Shown here piece by piece: positions 1-4,014 of a DNA stretch of 6,879 bases. Each line of letters begins with the position of its first letter. Positions within the stretch are counted from its first letter, which is position 1. This DNA is from Caryophanales bacterium UBA5632 (GTDB lineage Bacteria > Bacillota_I > Bacilli_A > Izemoplasmatales > Hujiaoplasmataceae), in the NCBI GenBank assembly GCA_002421405.1, contig DIJY01000112.1, positions 2,638 through 9,516 of the forward strand, read 5' to 3'. The notes below the pieces were generated by a model. The model saw only the letters and a program-made list of their open reading frames with translations. It was not told the DNA's origin and searched no databases. Both the position numbers and the translations under genes were made by a program.

Positions 1-258
1 GGATTACCGTTCTTGTTCACACAAATCTTAGCTTATAACAATCTGCCCTTAGGCACCACTTATCTCTATATTGGTCTCTATGTATTTTTCTTTTTACTGG
101 ATGACTTAATCGTTTTTGCTGTTGCGATGTTAACGCTTAAAGTGACTGGCATCTCCAATAAATATGGGAAAGTTTCACAAGTCGTGGGTGGGGTTATCAT
201 GATCGCGATTGCGATTCTGCTAATTTGGTTCCCAGAAGTGATTAAATTTAAAATTTAA
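1..258 (+). CDS. C-terminal part of a multi-pass membrane protein, possibly CcdA/DsbD-like (5' truncated)
   Basis: The reading frame is open from the first base of the window, so the 85 residues visible are the C-terminal end of a longer protein. A TTG at position 13 could be read as a start, but it has no ribosome site and is more likely internal. Two strongly hydrophobic segments are visible, at about residues 21-46 and 61-78. A short polar loop (TGISNKYGKVSQ) separates them. The first segment contains an acidic pair (D34-D35) in FFLLDDLIVFAVAML, and the tail is short and basic (IKFKI). The paired acidic residues, the loop and the final helix resemble C-terminal ends of CcdA/DsbD-type thiol-redox membrane proteins found beside glutaredoxin-like domains. 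That is from memory of the family and no CxxC motif is in view. Any polytopic transporter is an alternative. The gene ends in TAA and is followed by a terminator. Confidence 0.7.
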   Translation, partial: GLPFLFTQILAYNNLPLGTTYLYIGLYVFFFLLDDLIVFAVAMLTLKVTGISNKYGKVSQVVGGVIMIAIAILLIWFPEVIKFKI

Positions 259-275
259 TTCGATATTTATGAATG

Positions 276-309
276 AAAAACGGATGTCACCTTGCACCCG
301 TTTTTTTTT
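276..309 (+). terminator. Rho-independent terminator after the truncated membrane protein gene
   Basis: AAAAACGG (276-283) pairs with CCGTTTTT (298-305). After one mismatch, a few more pairs can form inside the stem (TGT with GCA). The right arm runs into nine T residues (301-309). It lies 17 nt after the stop codon and closes the first transcription unit. Confidence 0.85.
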
Positions 310-330
310 ACTAAAAATAGATTATCAATA

Positions 331-358
331 TTGAATAATAAATGATTCGCAGTATAAT
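331..358 (+). promoter_or_regulatory. Predicted sigma-A promoter of the SHOCT-domain gene
   Basis: The -35 box is TTGAAT (331-336) and the -10 box is TATAAT (353-358), with a 16-nt spacer. Transcription would start near 365 and leave a leader of about 75 nt. A second TATAAT at 381-386 with a weak ATGAAA 18 nt upstream is an alternative start point. The gene's ribosome site is AAGAGG (426-431), 8 nt before the ATG at 440. Confidence 0.6.
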
Positions 359-439
359 GAAATTAAATTCGATGAATATTTATAATTTGATATTGGATCA
401 TGTTTTTGACTAAAAAATCTTAGAAAAGAGGCGTTTTTT

Positions 440-1354
440 ATGATTTTAACAAGAGAACAAATCAACCTTCAAATTAAACAGGCAAAACAAGCTTCAAGTT
501 CTTTAAATATTCCCATGATCATTATGCCAATACTCTTTATCGGTGCGAATATCATTCTTTATTTTGCGATCGGTATTCCAATGTTTTCAATCATCTTTGG
601 AATATTAACTGGGTTAGTGTTATTCGCAATGATGGCCGCCGTCATGTCGGCTCGCGATAAACAATTACAAAATTTAAACACCTTCATCAAGCGGATCAAT
701 CTTTATTTTGAATTATTGCAACGAACTGAAATTCCAGAAAAAACATATGGATTTGATCATAATTCATCATTTAGTGCCCCACAATTGATGTGGTTCATCA
801 AAGACTCAATTCATTTTTTTCCAAAACCACCTACTTTTGGAAATCATTTGTTGTATGATCAAATTGGCGAAAATCAAATTCCATATAAATCAATTAAATA
901 TTATTACACCTCCGGGGATAAATACTATGAAAACAAATTGTCTGGCGGTGGTAGTACCGGTCCTAACTTAGTTGGCGCAATGATTGGTGAAGAAATCGCA
1001 GGAGTTGGTGGGGCTGTTGTCATGGGACAATCTAGAATCAATCCAGTGACGAGTCAATTGATCATCCATGATGAAAGAAGAACCGTCATCGCCTATAAAA
1101 ACGAAGATGGTTCAATCGCTCAATGTCTTATTCCATTTGATTTTTACGATATTATGGTTGAACATTTACCAGATCTTCGACGCGATTTCGTTGAGATGAA
1201 AATGAATGCCAGTCAAATCAAACAAAACGCTTTAGATAACAATGGTGATAACATCGAAGCAAAATTAAAGAAATTACTTGATATGAAAAATGCTGGATTA
1301 ATTGATGAAAACGATTATCGAATCCAAAAAGAAAAACTCTTAGAAAAGATGTAG
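440..1354 (+). CDS. Membrane protein of unknown function with C-terminal SHOCT domain
   Basis: This is a 304-residue protein whose function I do not recognise. A short polar N-terminus (1-23) is followed by two predicted membrane helices at about 24-43 and 47-69. The pair probably forms a hairpin that leaves the rest of the protein on one side, likely cytoplasmic. Residues 75-165 form a soluble region. Residues 168-196 form a glycine-rich stretch with small residues at regular intervals (GGGSTGPNLVGAMIG, then AGVGGAVVMG). A likely beta-rich part follows, including the strand pair LIIHDERRTVIAY. The last 33 residues (about 271-303, LKKLLDMKNAGLIDENDY and on) match the SHOCT pattern, a short helical C-terminal domain that ends many otherwise unrelated bacterial proteins. 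The gene stands alone, with its own promoter and terminator. The ATG at 440 has AAGAGG 8 nt upstream. Confidence 0.9.
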   Translation: MILTREQINLQIKQAKQASSSLNIPMIIMPILFIGANIILYFAIGIPMFSIIFGILTGLVLFAMMAAVMSARDKQLQNLNTFIKRINLYFELLQRTEIPEKTYGFDHNSSFSAPQLMWFIKDSIHFFPKPPTFGNHLLYDQIGENQIPYKSIKYYYTSGDKYYENKLSGGGSTGPNLVGAMIGEEIAGVGGAVVMGQSRINPVTSQLIIHDERRTVIAYKNEDGSIAQCLIPFDFYDIMVEHLPDLRRDFVEMKMNASQIKQNALDNNGDNIEAKLKKLLDMKNAGLIDENDYRIQKEKLLEKM

Positions 1355-1369
1355 ATTTATTCAATATAT

Positions 1370-1402
1370 AACGTCATTTTTGCCAAAAAAATGACGTTTT
1401 TT
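1370..1402 (+). terminator. Rho-independent terminator after the SHOCT-domain gene
   Basis: A 12-bp perfect stem forms between AACGTCATTTTT (1370-1381) and AAAAATGACGTT (1387-1398), with a 5-nt loop. It is followed by T residues through 1402. It separates the SHOCT gene from the cysteine operon. Confidence 0.85.
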
Positions 1403-1406
1403 CTTG

Positions 1407-1420
1407 TAAAAACGTTTTTA
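1407..1420. promoter_or_regulatory. 14-bp perfect palindrome upstream of the cysE promoter, candidate operator
   Basis: TAAAAACGTTTTTA is perfectly self-complementary around a central CG. It lies after the preceding terminator and ends 35 bp before the cysE -10 box. That puts it just upstream of where the -35 region would lie. It differs from the palindrome at 3353-3366 only by the symmetric substitution of its second and thirteenth bases. The regulator is unknown; a LacI-family protein is a guess from the CG centre. Confidence 0.35.
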
Positions 1421-1432
1421 TAATCGTCAAAC

Positions 1433-1461
1433 CCATTGTTATTGTGATTGAATGATATAAT
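1433..1461 (+). promoter_or_regulatory. Predicted extended -10 promoter of the cysE-cysK operon
   Basis: The -10 box TATAAT (1456-1461) is preceded by TGA, giving the extended form TGATATAAT. No good -35 box is visible at 17 bp (CCATTG at 1433-1438); TTGTTA at 1436-1441 is too close at 14 bp. Transcription should begin near 1468. The leader would then be only about 18 nt, which leaves no room for a riboswitch or T-box. Confidence 0.6.
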
Positions 1462-1485
1462 TTAATTAGAAAGAAGGTCTTATGG

Positions 1486-2370
1486 ATGAAACTCAATCAA
1501 TACATCGATCGGATTATTGACGATCAACATCTTCACCCAATTAATAAGGATCATTGTTCCTGTAGACTGCCCTCAAACCGTGAAATCAAGAAAATCATTT
1601 CATTGACCAAAGAATTGATTTTTCCTGGTTATTTTGGCAAATACATGACCAAAGAAACGGGTTCAAAAGGGCAAACCAAAAGACAAATCCAACGTTTATA
1701 TAAAACTTTATTAAAACAAATCGCCGATGGATTACTATATATCACGGATGGTCAATTAGTCGAAGAAAAGAAAAAACAAGCTGATTTGTATACGAAAATC
1801 TATCTAGAATCGATTCCAAAAATGCGAGAAGATTTACGGACTGATTTAGAAGCGCATTATGTGGGTGATCCTGCGGCTTATAACCATGATCAAATCATTG
1901 TCTCTTATCCTGGATTCTATGCCATCGGGATTTACCGAATGGCTCACGTGCTTTATAAAATGAATATCCCATTGCTCCCCAGAATGATGACCGAGTTCGC
2001 GCATCGCGAAACGGGAATCGATATCAATCCGGGTGCAGTGATTGGGCAATACTTCATGATTGACCATGGAACTGGCGTCGTGATTGGCGAAACCGCAACG
2101 ATTGGGAACCATGTTAAAATATATCAAGGGGTTACCTTAGGTGCTTTGACGACCAAAGGGGGCCAAAATTTAAAAAATGTGAGACGTCATCCAACGATTG
2201 GCGATTATGTAACAATTTATGCAGGTGCCTCCATCTTAGGTGGAGATACCTTCATCGGTAAAAATGTGACCATTGGTTCGAATGCATTTATCACAGAATC
2301 GATTGAAGATTATAAACGCGTCACGGAAAAATCAACCGAAACAAAAAATCAACTCATGTACCACTTATAG
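1486..2370 (+). CDS. cysE: Serine O-acetyltransferase, long EpsC-type
   Basis: This enzyme transfers acetyl from acetyl-CoA to L-serine, giving O-acetylserine, the first committed step of cysteine synthesis in the cytoplasm. The protein has 294 residues. The N-terminal helical part carries CRLPSNREI and LIFPGYFG (26-52), typical of the long EpsC-like subgroup. The SAT helical segment YPGFYAIGIYRMAHVLY (141-157) comes next. The C-terminal half is a left-handed beta-helix of hexapeptide repeats (about 177-270: PGAVIG, VVIGETATIG, VTLGAL, PTIGDYV). By analogy with E. coli CysE, the catalytic pair is D179 (GIDINPG) and H194 (MIDHGTG), and RRHP (233-236) is also conserved. The tail ends in Leu (NQLMYHL) rather than the terminal Ile that classic CysE inserts into CysK. 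AGAAGG (1472-1477) lies 8 nt before the ATG. An ATG at 1482 is out of frame. cysK follows 8 nt downstream. Confidence 0.95.
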   Translation: MKLNQYIDRIIDDQHLHPINKDHCSCRLPSNREIKKIISLTKELIFPGYFGKYMTKETGSKGQTKRQIQRLYKTLLKQIADGLLYITDGQLVEEKKKQADLYTKIYLESIPKMREDLRTDLEAHYVGDPAAYNHDQIIVSYPGFYAIGIYRMAHVLYKMNIPLLPRMMTEFAHRETGIDINPGAVIGQYFMIDHGTGVVIGETATIGNHVKIYQGVTLGALTTKGGQNLKNVRRHPTIGDYVTIYAGASILGGDTFIGKNVTIGSNAFITESIEDYKRVTEKSTETKNQLMYHL

Positions 2371-2374
2371 GAGG
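2369..2374 (+). promoter_or_regulatory. cysK ribosome binding site overlapping the cysE stop codon
   Basis: AGGAGG begins inside the TAG stop of cysE (2368-2370) and sits only 4 nt before the cysK ATG. A terminating ribosome would therefore cover the cysK initiation site, which suggests translational coupling of the two cysteine genes. Confidence 0.75.
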
Positions 2375-2378
2375 AATT

Positions 2379-3320
2379 ATGAAATTATATCAATCAATTA
2401 CTGAACTCATTGGAAATACTCCTTTAGTTGAACTCAATAATTTGAAGCAAGCTTTAGGATTAAAAGCAAGACTTTTAGCGAAAGTAGAATATTTTAACCC
2501 CGGCCATTCCGTTAAAGATAGAATCGCCTTGGCAATGATCGAAGATGCAGAAAAAAAAGGATTATTAAATCATAATTCGATTATTATTGAACCAACATCC
2601 GGGAATACTGGCATTGGTGTAGCTTTAGTCGGTGCTGCCAAAGGTTACCAAGTCATCTTGGTCATGCCTGAAACGATGTCCATTGAAAGACGCAAACTCA
2701 TGGGTGCATATGGTGCAAAAATTATATTAACCGAAGGTCAAAAAGGGATGAAAGGTGCGATAGCGAAAGCCGCTGAACTTAAAGAAATAACACCCAATTC
2801 TATCATCTTAGCTCAATTTGATAATCCAGCGAATCCACAAATCCATTATTTGACGACCGGCCCTGAAATATACAAAGCTGCTGGAACGAAAATTGATGCT
2901 TTTGTGACCGGTGTTGGAACCGGTGGATCCATATCGGGTATTGGTCGCTATTTAAAAGAACAAGACTCAGATACCTTCGTCATCGCTGTTGAACCCGTTT
3001 TATCGGCGGTATTATCGGGAGGTGCACCCGGACCCCATCCGATTCAAGGAATTGGAGCCGGTTTTATTCCCAATACATTGAATACGAATATCTATGATGA
3101 AATCATCAAAGTCGACGCCGAAAATTCATTTAAATATGCAAGATTACTCGCAAAGCATGAAGGAATTCTATCTGGAATATCATCAGGAGCCGCGTTATCC
3201 GCTGCAGTAGAAGTCGCCTCAAGAGCAGAATATGAGGGAAAAACTGTCGTTGTTTTATTGATGGATACCGGTGAAAGATACTTATCAACGCCGCTTTATC
3301 CTGATCCTACTCAAAACTAA
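2379..3320 (+). CDS. cysK: Cysteine synthase (O-acetylserine sulfhydrylase)
   Basis: This PLP-dependent enzyme of the beta-family (fold type II) condenses O-acetylserine with sulfide to give L-cysteine and acetate. It uses the product of the gene just upstream. The 313 residues match the usual CysK length of about 310-325. Visible motifs are NPGHSVKDR, with the PLP-binding lysine K46, and EPTSGNTGIG (71-80), the substrate loop. GVGTGGSISG (178-187) is the phosphate-binding glycine loop. AVLSGGAPGPHPIQGIGAGFIP (210-231) is characteristic of the OAS sulfhydrylase type. GISSGAA (266-272) and MDTGERYLST (295-304) complete the set. No CBS regulatory domain is present, so cystathionine beta-synthase is unlikely. 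No promoter separates it from cysE, and a terminator overlaps its stop codon. Sulfur uptake or reduction genes are not in the window. Confidence 0.97.
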   Translation: MKLYQSITELIGNTPLVELNNLKQALGLKARLLAKVEYFNPGHSVKDRIALAMIEDAEKKGLLNHNSIIIEPTSGNTGIGVALVGAAKGYQVILVMPETMSIERRKLMGAYGAKIILTEGQKGMKGAIAKAAELKEITPNSIILAQFDNPANPQIHYLTTGPEIYKAAGTKIDAFVTGVGTGGSISGIGRYLKEQDSDTFVIAVEPVLSAVLSGGAPGPHPIQGIGAGFIPNTLNTNIYDEIIKVDAENSFKYARLLAKHEGILSGISSGAALSAAVEVASRAEYEGKTVVVLLMDTGERYLSTPLYPDPTQN

Positions 3321-3341
3321 CCGTCTAGAGACGGTTTTTTT
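3319..3341 (+). terminator. Rho-independent terminator of the cysE-cysK operon
   Basis: AACCGTC (3319-3325) pairs with GACGGTT (3330-3336) around a TAGA loop, followed by a T tract to 3341. The left arm begins in the last two bases of the cysK stop codon, a very compact arrangement. Confidence 0.85.
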
Positions 3342-3352
3342 ACATCAAAAGA

Positions 3353-3366
3353 TGAAAACGTTTTCA
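3353..3366. promoter_or_regulatory. 14-bp perfect palindrome matching the CcpA cre consensus, upstream of hsp20
   Basis: TGAAAACGTTTTCA is perfectly self-complementary. It fits the catabolite-responsive element core TGNAARCGNWWWCA at every position, and is preceded by the preferred A. It ends 25 bp before the hsp20 -35 box and lies beyond the cysK terminator, so it would act on hsp20 if functional. Binding by CcpA or another LacI-family regulator is inference from the motif alone. Confidence 0.4.
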
Positions 3367-3377
3367 GCATCAAAATT

Positions 3378-3404
3378 TTAGCACTCAATACTTGACAGTG
3401 CTAA
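3378..3404. promoter_or_regulatory. CIRCE operator 1 (HrcA binding site) overlapping the hsp20 -35 box
   Basis: TTAGCACTC, a 9-nt spacer and CAGTGCTAA match the CIRCE consensus (TTAGCACTC-N9-GAGTGCTAA) in 17 of 18 arm positions. The one deviation is the first base of the right arm (3396, C for G). That base is also the C of the -35 hexamer TTGACA. HrcA binding here would block RNA polymerase at the -35 region. Confidence 0.9.
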
Positions 3405-3419
3405 AGGATGTGATATAAT
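3392..3419 (+). promoter_or_regulatory. hsp20 promoter, consensus sigma-A type
   Basis: A perfect -35 TTGACA (3392-3397) and a perfect extended -10 TGATATAAT (TATAAT at 3414-3419) are separated by 16 bp. Transcription should start near 3426, inside the left arm of the second CIRCE. Such a strong promoter implies tight repression at normal temperature and high output on heat shock. Confidence 0.9.
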
Positions 3420-3423
3420 AGAG

Positions 3424-3450
3424 TTGGCACTCGAAGATGATGAGTGCTAA
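3424..3450. promoter_or_regulatory. CIRCE operator 2 (HrcA binding site) at the hsp20 transcription start
   Basis: TTGGCACTC, a 9-nt spacer and GAGTGCTAA match CIRCE in 17 of 18 arm positions (G for A at 3426). It covers the predicted start point and early leader. Its centre is 46 bp from that of the first CIRCE. The leader RNA could also form this 9-bp hairpin just upstream of the AGGAGG at 3465-3470. Confidence 0.92.
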
Positions 3451-3478
3451 AATATAAAACTAATAGGAGGAATTCTAT

Positions 3479-3898
3479 ATGAACAATTTAATCAAACGTA
3501 ACAACGATCTCACTTTTTTTGACGACTTTTTCGATGGTTTCTTCTCAAAACCCTTGTCCAGCGGGACAACGCCGTTAATGAAAACCGATATCAGGGAAAC
3601 CGATAATGGTTATGAATTAGAACTTGATGTACCCGGATTTGGCAAAGAAGACATCAAGATTTCCCTTGAAAAAGGCTATTTAACCGTCGAAGTCAAAAAG
3701 GAAGAAAACAAAGAAAAGAAAGATGTCCGTTACTTAAGACAAGAAAGAGTCTACTCCAGTTGTGCAAGAAGCTTCTTTGTTGGTGATGATATCGCTGAAG
3801 CCGATATTAAAGCTGGCTATGACAAAGGTGTATTAACCCTCTTTGTTCCTAAACAAGGAACCAATATTAAAGAAAAGAAATACATTACAATTGAATAA
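3479..3898 (+). CDS. hsp20: Small heat-shock protein, Hsp20/alpha-crystallin family
   Basis: This is an ATP-independent cytoplasmic holdase that binds unfolding proteins and hands them to DnaK/ClpB-type refolding machines. Its 139 residues are typical of bacterial sHSPs. The N-terminal arm (1-33) is phenylalanine-rich (LTFFDDFFDGFF), as expected for a substrate-binding arm. The alpha-crystallin domain runs from about 35 to 127. It includes DIRETDNGYELELDVPGFGKEDI, the beta-strand pair LTVEVKKEE and the signature KGVLTLFVPK (116-125). The C-terminal I-x-I motif, used for oligomer assembly, is ITI (136-138), next to the end of the protein. Cysteine 95 in VYSSCARSF stands where many homologues have a small or aromatic residue. 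AGGAGG (3465-3470) lies 8 nt before the ATG. Two CIRCE operators flank the promoter, so HrcA regulation is strongly indicated. The gene is monocistronic, with a terminator 3 nt after its stop. Confidence 0.96.
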   Translation: MNNLIKRNNDLTFFDDFFDGFFSKPLSSGTTPLMKTDIRETDNGYELELDVPGFGKEDIKISLEKGYLTVEVKKEENKEKKDVRYLRQERVYSSCARSFFVGDDIAEADIKAGYDKGVLTLFVPKQGTNIKEKKYITIE

Positions 3899-3900
3899 AG

Positions 3901-3932
3901 AATATCCCCCAAATTTGGGGGGTATTTTTTTT
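3901..3932 (+). terminator. Rho-independent terminator of hsp20
   Basis: AATATCCCCC (3901-3910) pairs with GGGGGGTATT (3917-3926), including one T-G wobble, around an AAATTT loop. The right arm merges with eight T residues (3925-3932). It begins 3 nt after the hsp20 stop codon. Confidence 0.92.
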
Positions 3933-3962
3933 GACTTGGAGAACTACTTTTTTCAATTGTCG

Positions 3963-3992
3963 ATTATATTCATGAATAATTCATGATATAAT
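3963..3992. repeat. Near-perfect inverted repeat covering the addB promoter
   Basis: The left arm at 3963-3977 (ATTATATTCATGAAT) and the right arm at 3979-3992 (ATTCATGATATAAT) are complementary over 14 bp. One T is bulged in the left arm and a single base separates the arms. The right arm contains the -10 box of the addB promoter. The same stretch can be read as two direct copies of ATTCATGA 11 bp apart (3968-3975, 3979-3986). It may be an operator, but its AT richness weakens that case. Confidence 0.45.
3964..3992 (+). promoter_or_regulatory. Predicted extended -10 promoter of the addB-addA operon
   Basis: TGATATAAT (TATAAT at 3987-3992) is an extended -10 element. The sequence 17 bp upstream (TTATAT, 3964-3969) is a weak -35. 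Transcription should start near 3999. That is only 4 nt before the possible GTG start at 4003 and 16 nt before the ATG at 4015, which favours the ATG. Confidence 0.6.
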
Positions 3993-4014
3993 AGAGAAAA
4001 AAGTGGGTGCCAAG

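Noticed and set aside
13..258. A complete small 81-residue membrane protein starting at TTG 13.
   Set aside because: There is no ribosome site before position 13 and the frame is open to the window edge, so a truncated longer gene is more likely.
1462..1485. A riboswitch or T-box leader controlling the cysteine operon.
   Set aside because: The predicted leader is only about 18 nt, and the upstream 100 nt holds a terminator and a palindrome but no T-box or SAM-type pattern.
1846..2127. A minus-strand open frame of 93 codons inside cysE.
   Set aside because: It is antisense to conserved beta-helix codons and has no recognisable protein features. I treat it as a shadow of cysE.
2551..2558. A run of eight A followed by GG in cysK, a possible slippage site.
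   Set aside because: It encodes a normal EKKG segment in frame, and CysK is complete to its C-terminal motifs. Such runs are common in AT-rich genes.
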